A stretch of DNA of 64,000 nucleotides from Chelatococcus sambhunathii (GCF_001418005.1 NZ_LIOL01000006.1:242042-306041), one strand, 5' to 3'; shown: positions 21,673 to 33,292, numbered from the stretch's first letter. A program made the numbers and translations. The notes: generated from the letters alone by a model not told the origin.

Positions 21673-22389
21673 ATGCGGCACGTCGTCATGAGTGGCTGGA
21701 CGCCCATATTCATCGCCTGCGGGCCACTGGCGAACGCCGGCAAGACCCTTTCAGCGCGACTCTTCCTGGAGTTCTGCCGGGCGAGCGGGCGCTCGCCCCT
21801 CGCCTTCGACGTCAATCCACACGATGCGGAACTGGCAGCGGCAACGAGTGGCGCCGCGCACATCGTCAATCTCTCCACCACGGCCGGACAGATGCGGCTG
21901 TTCGAGGGCATGCTGCAGGCGGGACCGGAAGCGCGGGTGGTCGACCTTTGGCACGGCTCCTACGAGCCCTTCCTCGACCTCATGGAGCAGATGGAGTTTG
22001 CCTCGGAAGCCGCCCTGCGCGATTTCAGACTGGTGCTGCTGCTGCACGGACGTTCGCTCGAAGACCTCGACATCCAGGCCGAGCAACTGCGCGCCCGCAT
22101 CAATCCGGCCGAAACCATCGTCGTGCTCAACGAACACATCTGCGAATCGGCAGGGCCGTCATTCGCGCGCTTCGAACATTCCCTCTCGATCCCCGTGCTC
22201 GCGCCCTCCATTCTGCAACAGCTGGCGCGCATGCGGCTCGGGCTCGTCGAGGGGATCGACGCCGAACGCGGCCTGCCCTCCATGGTGGCCCGCAGTTGCC
22301 TGCGGGACTGGCTGACGCAGATCTTCGCGCAGTTCCACTGCATCGAACTGCGCCACCGTCTCGGCGCCACGACCTTCAACCCGGGCTGA
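21673..22389 (+). CDS. Divergent paralogue of the ParA-like ATPase
   Basis: A 238-residue protein that matches its upstream neighbour along its length: P-loop region, NLSTTAGQMRLFEGM (compare DLSLTAGQMRIIDTL), a VVDLWHG segment and a C-terminal RSCLRDWLTQIFAQF (compare RGYVRSWLRSVCAEF). The P-loop is altered to PLANAGKTL (residues 18-26): GKT survives, but the signature lysine and first glycines of the deviant Walker A box are gone. It may bind nucleotide without the ParA-type dimer cycle, or act as a regulatory partner. It starts 31 bases after the first gene, so the two are very likely co-transcribed. Confidence 0.7.
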   Translation: MRHVVMSGWTPIFIACGPLANAGKTLSARLFLEFCRASGRSPLAFDVNPHDAELAAATSGAAHIVNLSTTAGQMRLFEGMLQAGPEARVVDLWHGSYEPFLDLMEQMEFASEAALRDFRLVLLLHGRSLEDLDIQAEQLRARINPAETIVVLNEHICESAGPSFARFEHSLSIPVLAPSILQQLARMRLGLVEGIDAERGLPSMVARSCLRDWLTQIFAQFHCIELRHRLGATTFNPG

Positions 22390-22400
22390 GCGCGGCACCG

Positions 22401-22841
22401 TCACACCCGAGCGGGGCGTCGCGCTGCCCTGTTCCGTTGCGCCTCATCGAGGTCGCCCTGGGCGAGGTTGTCGAGAATGGGGCAGTGGGGCCGGTCGTCG
22501 CCATGGCAGTGGTCGGCGAGATGCCTGAGCGTGTTCACCATCTCGCGGATCTGCCGCATCTTCTCCTCGAGATCGGCGATATGGGTGGTGGCGATACGCT
22601 TCACGTCGGCGCTGGCGCGATCGCGGTCGGCCCACAGGGCGAGCAGCTCGCTGATCTCCTTGACGGAGAAGCCGAGGTCGCGCGCGCGACGGATGAAGCG
22701 CAGCCGATGGACGTCGCTCGTCGAATAGACGCGGTAGCCCGCCTCGGTGCGCGCGACGCCGGCGACGAGGCCAATCTGTTCATAATAGCGGATCATCTTG
22801 GCCGAGACGCCGGAGGCGGCCGCGGCTTCGCCGATGTTCAT
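22401..22841 (-). CDS. cueR: CueR/HmrR copper-responsive MerR regulator
   Basis: A 146-residue MerR-family activator with an N-terminal HTH (MNIGEAAAASGVSAKMIRYY) and a long dimerisation helix. The metal-binding loop places Cys112 and Cys120 (HCHGDDRPHC), and residue 77 is Ser. These are the positions of E. coli CueR, where Ser77 marks selectivity for monovalent Cu, Ag and Au. It lies 11 bases downstream of copA on the same strand. Two CueR-type operators upstream of copA and copZ are its obvious targets. Confidence 0.95.
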   Translation of the reverse strand: MNIGEAAAASGVSAKMIRYYEQIGLVAGVARTEAGYRVYSTSDVHRLRFIRRARDLGFSVKEISELLALWADRDRASADVKRIATTHIADLEEKMRQIREMVNTLRHLADHCHGDDRPHCPILDNLAQGDLDEAQRNRAARRPARV

Positions 22842-22852
22842 GGGTTTGCTCC

Positions 22853-25369
<2,517 letters not shown>

Positions 25370-25401
25370 CGGCAACTCCCACATGTCTCGAAGTTGCCCC
25401 T

Positions 25402-25432
25402 CACATGAGGCTTCCCATGATGGGAAGGTCAA
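25402..25432 (-). promoter_or_regulatory. CueR-type operator/promoter of copA
   Basis: On the minus strand, a TTGACC -35 is followed by a long 19-base spacer holding the dyad CTTCCCATGATGGGAAG (25411-25427, perfect 8+1+8) and a weak -10. The overlong spacer with a central dyad is the hallmark of MerR/CueR-activated promoters. It lies about 33 bases before the copA start. Confidence 0.85.
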
Positions 25433-25480
25433 GGGCCGTTGCAAGAGCCGTTGCAAGGGCCCTCCATCGGCTGAAGCCGC

Positions 25481-25511
25481 TTGACCTTACTATGATGGGA
25501 AGGATTAGACA
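25481..25511 (+). promoter_or_regulatory. CueR-type operator/promoter of copZ
   Basis: TTGACC, a 19-base spacer with the imperfect dyad CTTACTATGATGGGAAG, then TAGACA as -10, 31 bases before copZ. It mirrors the copA operator on the other strand. The 48 bases between the two contain a GCCGTTGCAAG direct repeat. Confidence 0.8.
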
Positions 25512-25542
25512 GGGCCGGGATCAATCGTTCCGGAGATCATCC

Positions 25543-25746
25543 ATGCTCACGTTCCAGGTTCCCGAGATGAGCTGCGGCCATTGCGTCGCGGCCATCGAGC
25601 GCGCCGTCAAGGCGCTCGATGCCCACGCGGAGGTTGCCGTCGACCTTTCCGCCCGCAAGGTGACGGTCAAGACGACGCGCGACGAGGCCGCGATCCGCCG
25701 CGCCATCGACGCGGCCGGCTATCCGGCGGAACGGATCGCCGCCTGA
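25543..25746 (+). CDS. copZ: CopZ-type copper chaperone
   Basis: A 67-residue single HMA domain with the metal-binding motif MSCGHC near residues 9-14 and the usual ferredoxin-like secondary structure. Such proteins carry Cu(I) to CopA or buffer it in the cytoplasm. The ATG at 25543 is preceded by CGGAGA and by its own CueR-type promoter; a longer upstream frame crosses the operators and is not coding. With copA broken, CopZ may serve mainly as a buffer in this strain. Confidence 0.93.
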   Translation: MLTFQVPEMSCGHCVAAIERAVKALDAHAEVAVDLSARKVTVKTTRDEAAIRRAIDAAGYPAERIAA

Positions 25747-25752
25747 GCGGCG

Positions 25753-26700
25753 TCAGTCGAGGCACTCCTCGCAGATCGCGCGCAGGTGGCGGATGTCGGT
25801 GCCACAACAGCCGCCGAGCACGCATACATGGCGCATCAGCCCCTCGCGCAGCGCCCTGTAGCGCCGGCCAAGATCGATCGGATCGCCGGGATCGAGCTCG
25901 GTCGCCGCGTCGAGCTCGGCATGGCTCGTCCTCGAGGCATTGGCACGAATGCCGCCGATGCGGCGGCGCCAAGGGGCGCCGTCGTCGTCGAGCACCCCGG
26001 CGAAATGCGTCGGGTGCGCGCAGTTGATCATGTAATAGGCGGGATAGCCGCCGGTCTCGTCATCCACCATCGCGATGGCTTCGGCAAGGCTCTCGCCGGA
26101 CGGCAGCCGCCCGTCTGTCTCCAGCGTGAAGGAAATGGCGACCGGCATGGCGCTCGCCCGCGCGGCGCGGGCGATGCCGGCGGCCTCGCGCGCATAGGTC
26201 ATGGTGATCGCGCTCACCATGTCGGTCTCCGTCGCCGCTAGCGCGTCGACCTGATGGCCGTGGTAGCTCTCCGCCTCCGCCGGCGACATGCTGGTATCGG
26301 CGATATAGCCGTCGCCGCGCGGGCCGATGGCCCCGTTGATGACGATGGGGGTGCCGGCGGCCTCGAAACGCCGGCGCAGCTCCTCCGCAAGCGTGACGGA
26401 GGCCCGCTGCACCCGGGCGAGGTCGGCCATGGTATAGCCGAGGCGCGCACCCCAGTCAGGGCTGGCCCGCCACGTCGCCGTGTCGAGCACGAAGCCGACG
26501 CCGCGGGCGCGGGCGAGCTCGAGATAGGGCACGAAATAACGGCTCAGGCGCTCGCGGCCCTCCTCGTCGAGCACGAGAGGAAAGGCGGCAAAACAGGGCA
26601 GGTCGAGATTGTCGTGAAAGACGAGGGTGGTCTCCAGCCCGCCATCCGCCAGGAAGGGCTGACCGTCGAGCTGCGGCAGTCGCTGTCGGTAGAGTGCCAT
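25753..26700 (-). CDS. Homocysteine S-methyltransferase family protein
   Basis: A 315-residue zinc-dependent methyltransferase of the MmuM/BHMT fold. The N-terminal LADGGLETTL motif is typical. The zinc ligands are the Cys in MINCAHP and the Cys pair in LGGCCGTD. Family members methylate homocysteine from S-methylmethionine or a related donor to give methionine. The ATG at 26700 was preferred over an upstream in-frame start because the family begins here. Convergent with copZ (6 bases apart). The donor is not evident. Confidence 0.88.
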   Translation of the reverse strand: MALYRQRLPQLDGQPFLADGGLETTLVFHDNLDLPCFAAFPLVLDEEGRERLSRYFVPYLELARARGVGFVLDTATWRASPDWGARLGYTMADLARVQRASVTLAEELRRRFEAAGTPIVINGAIGPRGDGYIADTSMSPAEAESYHGHQVDALAATETDMVSAITMTYAREAAGIARAARASAMPVAISFTLETDGRLPSGESLAEAIAMVDDETGGYPAYYMINCAHPTHFAGVLDDDGAPWRRRIGGIRANASRTSHAELDAATELDPGDPIDLGRRYRALREGLMRHVCVLGGCCGTDIRHLRAICEECLD

Positions 26701-26815
26701 CGTCCGCTCCTTTCGGCGTGGAACGACCCATGAGGCGCGCTCGCGGCGCGCGCCGTCTGTGCCGCGGCGCACACGGCGCCCCGCAGGGAGCGGCTTTCTA
26801 CCGGAGCGCAGGTCG

Positions 26816-27604
26816 CTACGCTTCCTCGATAGGCGTCTCGCCCACCTCGACGATCTCCACGCCGTGGTCGGCGCACAATTCGCGCAATGGGGCGGAGGTC
26901 AGCCGGTCGGTCACGAAGACATCGACCTCGCGCAGATCGGCAATGCGCACCGGTGCCGTGCGGTCGAGCTTGTGCGCATCGGCGACGAGGACAACGCGGC
27001 GCGCATTCTCGATGATGGCGCGCGCGACCCGCACTTCCCGGTAGTCGAAATCGAGCAGCGCCCCGTCCTCGTCGATGGCCGATGCGCCGATGACGGCATA
27101 ATCCACCTTGAACTGGCGCACGAACTCGACCGCCGCCGAGCCGATGATGGCCCCGTCGGCCCGGCGCACCGGCCCGCCCGCAAGGATGACGTCGATGGCC
27201 GGATGGCGATAGAGCAGCGTCGCCACGTTGAGATTGTTCGTGATGACGAGCAGACCCTCGTGGTCGACGAGCGCGCGCGCCACCTCCTCCGTCGTCGTGC
27301 CAATGTTGATGAAGAGCGAGGCATTGTTCGGAACCAGCCGCGCCGCCGCCTCGCCGATGGCCCGCTTGCTGGTATGAGCGATGAGGCGGCGGGCCTCGTA
27401 GGACAGGTTCTCGACGCCCGAGACGACGATGGCGCCGCCGTGCACCCGTGTCATCAGCCGCCGGTCGCAGAGCTCGTTGAGATCCTTGCGGATGGTCTGC
27501 GGCGTCACCTCGAAGCGCCCGGCGAGGTCCTCGACATTGACCCGGCCCTGGACGCGCGCGATGGCCAGGATCTCCTGCTGGCGCGGTGTGATACTGTCGC
27601 TCAT
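26816..27604 (-). CDS. DeoR/GlpR-family transcriptional regulator
   Basis: A 262-residue regulator: N-terminal DeoR winged helix (RQQEILAIARVQGRVNVEDLA, then TPQTIRKDLNELC) and a C-terminal sugar-phosphate-sensing domain (LFINIGTTTEEVARAL, LVADAHKLDR). Members usually repress sugar or polyol catabolism genes, with a phosphosugar as inducer. No sugar operon adjoins it; the neighbours are a LOG-family gene (32 bases upstream) and the homocysteine methyltransferase gene. Targets unknown. Confidence 0.92.
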   Translation of the reverse strand: MSDSITPRQQEILAIARVQGRVNVEDLAGRFEVTPQTIRKDLNELCDRRLMTRVHGGAIVVSGVENLSYEARRLIAHTSKRAIGEAAARLVPNNASLFINIGTTTEEVARALVDHEGLLVITNNLNVATLLYRHPAIDVILAGGPVRRADGAIIGSAAVEFVRQFKVDYAVIGASAIDEDGALLDFDYREVRVARAIIENARRVVLVADAHKLDRTAPVRIADLREVDVFVTDRLTSAPLRELCADHGVEIVEVGETPIEEA

Positions 27605-27636
27605 GGGGCCGCCCCTGCCGCTCGGGCCGATTCGGA

Positions 27637-28446
27637 TCAGCGCGATTGTGGGGGCAGCCTGAGGCCGGAGGCAACGAGCTTGTCCCAGATTTCCTCGGCG
27701 CTCTCGGCGAACTCGAACAGGTCGAGGTCGTGCGGGGAAATGGTGCCCTCCTCCACCAGCGCATGGAAATTGATGATCGAGCGCCAGTAGCTCTCGTCAT
27801 AGAGCACCACCGGCAGGCGCGGCGCCTTCTGCGTCTGCTGCAGGGTGAGGAGCTCGAACAGCTCGTCGAGTGTGCCGAAACCGCCGGGGAAGACAACGAG
27901 GGCATTGGCGCGCATGGCAAGATGCATCTTGCGCATCGCGAAATAATGGAAGCGGAAAGTGAGCTCGGGCGTCGAATAGGCGTTCGGCTCCTGCTCGTGC
28001 TGCAAGGTGATGTTGAAGCCGATGGAGGGCGCGCCGGCCTCGAAGGCGCCACGGTTTGCCGCCTCCATGATGCCAGGCCCACCGCCGGTGGCGATGACAT
28101 TGTCACGCTGGCCATGGTCGTGCTCCATGGCCCCGCCGCGCTCGGAGGCGATGCGGCCGAAACGGCGCGCCTCCTCATACCAGCGGGCCCGGCGGGCGAG
28201 TTGCTTGCGCTCGCGGTCGCCAACCGTCTCGTCCGCGGTCATATCGTCGAGAGGCCGGGCCCGCGCGGTACCGAAGACAACGATTGTCGAGCGCACGCCC
28301 CAGTTTCGCAACGCTTCCTCGGCCTTGGCATATTCGAGCAGGAAGCGCACGCCGCGCATCGAATCCCCGAGCAGGAAGTCCTGGTCCAGCGCCGGCAGGC
28401 GGTAGGAGGGGGATTGCATCTGCTGTCGGTTGTCTTGGGTCGCCAC
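27637..28446 (-). CDS. LOG-family protein (putative nucleotide 5'-monophosphate phosphoribohydrolase)
   Basis: A 269-residue Rossmann-fold protein of the lysine decarboxylase-like LOG family. The two diagnostic motifs are GGGPGIMEAAN and PGGFGTLDELFE, the catalytic signature of cytokinin-activating phosphoribohydrolases. It has an N-terminal extension of about 70 residues relative to minimal LOG proteins. The start is GTG at 28446. Bacterial members may cleave AMP or cytokinin ribotides; which one applies is unknown here. Confidence 0.88.
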   Translation of the reverse strand: MATQDNRQQMQSPSYRLPALDQDFLLGDSMRGVRFLLEYAKAEEALRNWGVRSTIVVFGTARARPLDDMTADETVGDRERKQLARRARWYEEARRFGRIASERGGAMEHDHGQRDNVIATGGGPGIMEAANRGAFEAGAPSIGFNITLQHEQEPNAYSTPELTFRFHYFAMRKMHLAMRANALVVFPGGFGTLDELFELLTLQQTQKAPRLPVVLYDESYWRSIINFHALVEEGTISPHDLDLFEFAESAEEIWDKLVASGLRLPPQSR

Positions 28447-28523
28447 CGCCTGCCTCGTTTGTTCAGAGTTATTTCAAACCCTTCCCGATTAGCAGGCCCG
28501 GTGGCTTTGTCGAGCCTGCGAGG

Positions 28524-29438
28524 TCAGCGCTGACGCAGCAGCGCCTGCTCGCGCAGGAAGATGAAGAGGCCCGCCGCGATGATGATGGCCGCGCCGGCGA
28601 GCATGGCTGCGTCCGGGATGTCGCCGAAGACGAGATAGCCGAGGATGACTGCCCAGACGATCAGCATGTACTGGTAGGGAGCGAGCACCGAGGCGCTCGC
28701 GTGCTTGAGCGCGCGCGTCACGCAGATGTGCGCCGCGAGCGCCACGACGCCGAGGAGCGACAGCAGCGCGAAATCGCCCGTCGCCGGCGGCACCCAGCCG
28801 AACGGCGCAAGCGCGATGCCGAAGACAAGGGCGCCCAGTGTCTGCCAGAAGACGAGGGACGTGTCGCTCGTGCCGCGCAGGTGACGAGTCGTGATCATCA
28901 GGAGGGCGAAGAAGATGCTGCCGAGCAGCGCCACGAGCGCATAGACGTCCAGCGTCGCTGCCGAGGGGCGCAGCGCGATGAGAACGCCGACGAAGCCGAC
29001 GAGCACAGCCGTCCAGCGCCGCCAGCCGACCTTCTCGCGCAGGAAAAGCGCCGACAGCGCTGTCACATAGATGGGGCCGGCCAGATAATAGGTGACCACA
29101 TCGGCGAGCGGCAGGCCGATGACGGCCCAGTAGAAGAACACGACCTCGAAGGTGGCGAAGACGACGCGGGCGAGCTGCAGCCCGGGCTTCGGCAGCGTGA
29201 GGATGTTGCCGAGACCTTCGCGCCACACGAATGGCGCAAGGACGAGGAGCGCTGCGAAGCTGCGGATCAGAAGCACCTGCGCCACCGTGAAGGTGGCGAC
29301 CAGCCACTTGCCGAGCACGTCGTTGACGGAAAACATGAAGATGCCGAGCATCATCAGGCTGATGCCCAGGAGAGCATTGCCCGGCGGCGACGCCTTGGCG
29401 GCGGCCGCGTCATCCTCGCGCGCCGGTGTTGCCGACAT
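28524..29438 (-). CDS. EamA/DMT-family membrane transporter
   Basis: A 304-residue inner-membrane protein with about ten hydrophobic segments arranged as two EamA repeats (drug/metabolite transporter superfamily). The repeat pattern is visible in LLIRSFAALLVLAPFVW and LAPYQYMLIVWAVILGYLVF. Such proteins export amino acids or other small metabolites. Substrate unknown; it stands alone on the minus strand. Confidence 0.9.
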   Translation of the reverse strand: MSATPAREDDAAAAKASPPGNALLGISLMMLGIFMFSVNDVLGKWLVATFTVAQVLLIRSFAALLVLAPFVWREGLGNILTLPKPGLQLARVVFATFEVVFFYWAVIGLPLADVVTYYLAGPIYVTALSALFLREKVGWRRWTAVLVGFVGVLIALRPSAATLDVYALVALLGSIFFALLMITTRHLRGTSDTSLVFWQTLGALVFGIALAPFGWVPPATGDFALLSLLGVVALAAHICVTRALKHASASVLAPYQYMLIVWAVILGYLVFGDIPDAAMLAGAAIIIAAGLFIFLREQALLRQR

Positions 29439-29689
29439 GCTGCACCTCCCCCGGCCGGATAAATGCCGACCTGCTCAACGTCTGTGCATCGCCCGGCACA
29501 GCGGGAAAGGCAAGCGCACCCAACGCATGGCTAGCCGGCAGCATTGCAGGACGCGCCCGGCGCCAGCGCGAGGCGCATCCCTTGATCGTCGGACGATCGG
29601 ATGGGTGCGTACAAGCGTCGTGAGCCTCCATCCGGGCGGCAATCGGCCGACCCCGGCACGAACCGGAGCCGGCACGCGGCAGGTGAGCT

Positions 29690-32600
29690 TCAGAATTTCC
29701 AGCTCACGTTGCCATGAACGCCATGCGTCTCGGTCGACTTGCCGAACTGGCCCGAATAGGCGACGCCGACGGTCAGGTCCTTCGTAAAGGCGGCGTCGAG
29801 GCCCGTCTCCACAACGCCCACGTTCTTCGCCACCGGCACGCCATAGACCGTGAAGGGGCTGCTGCCGGCAAAGGCATGGACGGCGCTGAGCGTCGACTTG
29901 CCGAAGGCATGGCGCCAGCCGAGCATGCCGCGGGCGGTCAGCGCCATGTCGCCGAGGTCGAACTGGCGCTCGAGGCGCAGGCCCAGGGTGCCATAGAGCT
30001 TGTCCGAGGAATGGCCGGTGCCGGTCAGGGCGGCGACACCAACCTTTTCGCGATAGCCGTCCTCCTCGAGCCTGACATAGGCGAGGCCGCCGAAAGGCTC
30101 CAGCTTGAGCGCGTTCCAGTGAATCGCGTAGCCGAGATCGCCGTAGGCCTGCAGCGTGCTGGCGTCATAGCTCGAGGCCAGGCTCTCCGAGAAGCCGGGG
30201 AAGCGCACGTCGCGCGTGGTCGAGATGTCGTGCCAGGTGTAGCTGGCGCCGAGCTGCAGGCCGAGCCGGTTCCATTGCGCCCCCCCATAGAGGCCGATGT
30301 GGTAGTTGTCGCTCGATGCCTGCGAATGGCGCTCGTCGACACTGAACCGAGACTTGCTGTAGCCGCCGACGAGGCCGACGCGGAACCTCTCCACGACCGG
30401 CACATCCGCGCCGATGAGGAAGCCGCCCGTGCTGTGATCGAGCGAGGCGGCATTGCCATCGCCGTTGGTGCTGCTCCATGTGCCGAAGCCCTGCCCCCAC
30501 AGGACGAGACCGTCCCCGATCCTGGGCGAGACCTGCCGCGGCATCGGGTCCTTGATGTTGCGGCTCGGCTCGTGCGTGGGCACCTCGCGGCCGAGACCGC
30601 CCAGGGCACTGCGCAGGCGGTTGCCCGTCGCCTCGCGGATGAAGCGGCTCTCCCCCAGCAGCGCGGCCTTGGTCGAGGCGTAGATCTCGCCCGAGATCTG
30701 GTCGAAGGCGTAGCGCGCCTCCTCATCGGTCTGCAGATAGGCGATGGCGCGAAAGAGCGCGTTGGTCGGGTAGTTGGTAGCCGGATCGCGCTGCCACTTG
30801 AGCTCCTGCACAGCCGTCGCCGCGTTGATCTGGTTGACCGTGCGCCCCGCCTCCTGGAACAGACGATATTGCGCCACGTCGAGATAGACGTTGTTGGCGT
30901 CGTAATGGTCCTCCACCCGGTAGAAGGTCGACACCCACGTATCGCCGGTCAGCGTGTAGGTGCCGGTGCGGCCTCCGTCCGCCGTCAGCACCGTGTAGCG
31001 GTGCTCGAGCTCGTAGCGGGCCGGATCGATCTTGGTCACGTTGAGGACGGCGCCCGGATCGATCGTCGCCGTGCCGGTGACGTGGATCAGGTCGCTCTCG
31101 CCGGTCGAGCGCACCTCGGTCTGGTAGAAGGAGCCGGCCTCCTGCGTGACGTTGCCGGCGATCGTGAGCGTGCCGATGGGTGTCCTGCCCGGATCGGTCG
31201 CGTTGCCCGGGGCGATGGTGCCGCCGGCATGCACGACGGTGGTACCTACCTGCCCGAGGCCTTCGAGCGTGCCGCCGGTGTTGACGTCGACCGTGCCGCC
31301 GAGGATGCCGTTGACGGAGAGCGTGCCGGCATCGATGAAAGTACTGCCCGTGAAGCCCGAGCTGCCGGCGGTGAGGCGCGTCACGCCGGAGCCGATCTGC
31401 CTGATCGTGCCGGTACCGGTGATCTGACGGTCGAAGACCTTCACGTCGGAGCGGTTGAAGGCGAGGGTGCCGTCGGCGCGGATGTCGACACCGGAGGTGG
31501 CGTCGATGGAGCCGGTGGTGCCGCCGTCGCCCAGCTGCAGCGTGCCGCGGAAGATGGTGGTGGGGCCGGTATAGGTATTGGCGCCGGTCAGGATCGTCGT
31601 CCCGGTGCCGATCTGCTCGACGGCGCCCGTCCTGCTGATGACCTGGCCGTAGGTATAGGCGTTGGACCGGTTGAACTGCACGACGCCGTCATTGACGATG
31701 TCGTTGACGACGTGGCCGGTCTCGCCGGTGTCGTTCGGCCCCTCGTGGCCGATGCGCAGCGTGCCGCCCGAATGCACCGTGACGTTGCCGGCGAGCACGT
31801 TGTTGACGACCATGGTGCCGCCGTGGACGTGGGCCGGGCCGGTGAAGCCGGACGAATCCCCGTCCAGCACCGTAAAGCCCTCGAAATGGTTGACGGTGCC
31901 GAGGCCGACGAAGCCGGCCTTGAAGCGGTAGTCGAGGGCCTCGTCGCCCGTATGCTTGAAATTGACCGTGCCGGCGCCCTCTCCGAAGCGGACGAAGGCG
32001 GCGTCGAGCGTGCCCGGCGCACGCGCATTCGCATCCGTGTCGGTGCCGCCGAGATAGGTCTTCACATCCGTGTGCAAGCCGTAGTCGACGCCCTGCGGCG
32101 ACATGGCACCGATGTTGAGGATTCCGGTGGAGCCGGCTTTCTCGCCGATGACCAGCGTGCCCTCGCCGTCGGCGATGCGCACCGTGCCGCCATCGTTGAT
32201 GACGAGGACACCGGCGGTGTTGCTCTCCGAGGCGAGGGTGAGGGACTGGCGATTGTCCCACAGGCTGTCGGTGCCGGTCACGAGCGCATAGCCGCGCGCC
32301 CCCGGCTCCTTGGCGATGACGCCGACCCCGTTGTTGACCTCGCCGCCCTGGTCGACGATCAGGTACCCCTCGCCGCGCACGCCGACGTCAAGGCGGCCGC
32401 CGCCGCTCATGGTGCCCTGGCTCGTGATCGCGATGCCGGCGCCGGTCGCTGTGGCTCCGAGTGCGACGTCGCCCGCCGCGGCCGTCGTCGCTGTCGCCCC
32501 GATGGTTCGGATTTGGCCGTACCCCGCCTCGCCGACGATGAGCCGGTCGCCGGTCGTCATCTGGCCCTCATTGACGATCAGGCCCGCGCCCGACGAATTC

Positions 32601-33292
32601 GTGCCGAGCGTCACCCGGCCGTTGGTGACGGCAGAGCTGCCGGATGCGATGAAAAGCGAGCCGGAGCCAGCTTCGCCGACGGTGAGGTTGCCGCCAGTGA
32701 CGAGGCTGCCGCCACCGATCAGGGTGATCGCCCCCGCGACCCCGCCGAGTTGGCCGATGACCGTGCTGCCGCCGACGGCGATCATGCCGCTGTTGCTGAC
32801 GGAGCCCTGGCCCGCACTGCCGACGATCAGGCTGCCGCCCACCGTGGCGGTGCCGGAATTGTTGAAATGCCCGACGCCTGTCGAGCCGACGACCATCGAA
32901 CTGGTGACCGAGAGCGTGCCCAGATTGGCGAGATTGCCCGCGCCGAAGCTGCCGCTGTTCGCTCTGCCGCCAGAAAAGCCGATGAAGAGGTTGCCGGCCG
33001 CCGCCGCACCCGAATTCTGAACCGTGTCGTGCTGAACCGGGCGCGGGCTGGCGCCGCTCTGATAGGTCGACAAGCCGATGTTCACGTCCTGCGTCGCCGT
33101 TGGCAGGCCTGCCGTCCAGTTGCCGGGCGTGCCCCACTGATTGTCGCCGGCCGTCGCACAAGTCGTGATCCCGCACGTGTAGTAGAATGAGCTCCCCCCT
33201 GTCCAGGAATTGGTCTGCGCCATGGCCGACGACGCGGTTACCATGAGCGCTGCCAAGGAACTGGTCAGCTCTAAGTATGTAGCCGGCTTCAT
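29690..33292 (-). CDS. Autotransporter (type Va secreted) outer-membrane protein
   Basis: A 1200-residue protein with a signal peptide (cleavage after ASSAMA, about residue 25), a long Gly/Ser/Thr/Asn-rich beta-helix passenger, and a C-terminal 12-strand barrel of about 270 residues ending in an aromatic residue (HGNVSWKF). Residues about 125-290 show repeated rungs of the type VGSTGVGHFNNSGTATVGG. Around 570-650 are passenger-associated repeats such as ILTGANTYTGPTTI. Two cysteines near the N terminus (CGITTC) are unusual, since passengers mostly avoid Cys. There is no protease triad or adhesin domain that I recognise, so the surface role is open. AGGA precedes the ATG. Confidence 0.93.
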   Translation of the reverse strand: MKPATYLELTSSLAALMVTASSAMAQTNSWTGGSSFYYTCGITTCATAGDNQWGTPGNWTAGLPTATQDVNIGLSTYQSGASPRPVQHDTVQNSGAAAAGNLFIGFSGGRANSGSFGAGNLANLGTLSVTSSMVVGSTGVGHFNNSGTATVGGSLIVGSAGQGSVSNSGMIAVGGSTVIGQLGGVAGAITLIGGGSLVTGGNLTVGEAGSGSLFIASGSSAVTNGRVTLGTNSSGAGLIVNEGQMTTGDRLIVGEAGYGQIRTIGATATTAAAGDVALGATATGAGIAITSQGTMSGGGRLDVGVRGEGYLIVDQGGEVNNGVGVIAKEPGARGYALVTGTDSLWDNRQSLTLASESNTAGVLVINDGGTVRIADGEGTLVIGEKAGSTGILNIGAMSPQGVDYGLHTDVKTYLGGTDTDANARAPGTLDAAFVRFGEGAGTVNFKHTGDEALDYRFKAGFVGLGTVNHFEGFTVLDGDSSGFTGPAHVHGGTMVVNNVLAGNVTVHSGGTLRIGHEGPNDTGETGHVVNDIVNDGVVQFNRSNAYTYGQVISRTGAVEQIGTGTTILTGANTYTGPTTIFRGTLQLGDGGTTGSIDATSGVDIRADGTLAFNRSDVKVFDRQITGTGTIRQIGSGVTRLTAGSSGFTGSTFIDAGTLSVNGILGGTVDVNTGGTLEGLGQVGTTVVHAGGTIAPGNATDPGRTPIGTLTIAGNVTQEAGSFYQTEVRSTGESDLIHVTGTATIDPGAVLNVTKIDPARYELEHRYTVLTADGGRTGTYTLTGDTWVSTFYRVEDHYDANNVYLDVAQYRLFQEAGRTVNQINAATAVQELKWQRDPATNYPTNALFRAIAYLQTDEEARYAFDQISGEIYASTKAALLGESRFIREATGNRLRSALGGLGREVPTHEPSRNIKDPMPRQVSPRIGDGLVLWGQGFGTWSSTNGDGNAASLDHSTGGFLIGADVPVVERFRVGLVGGYSKSRFSVDERHSQASSDNYHIGLYGGAQWNRLGLQLGASYTWHDISTTRDVRFPGFSESLASSYDASTLQAYGDLGYAIHWNALKLEPFGGLAYVRLEEDGYREKVGVAALTGTGHSSDKLYGTLGLRLERQFDLGDMALTARGMLGWRHAFGKSTLSAVHAFAGSSPFTVYGVPVAKNVGVVETGLDAAFTKDLTVGVAYSGQFGKSTETHGVHGNVSWKF

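Noticed and set aside
29714..33190. A 1158-codon open frame antisense to the autotransporter
   Set aside because: The composition is a mirror of the Gly/Thr/Ser-rich sense strand, with no domain or signal; it is the usual GC-driven antisense frame.
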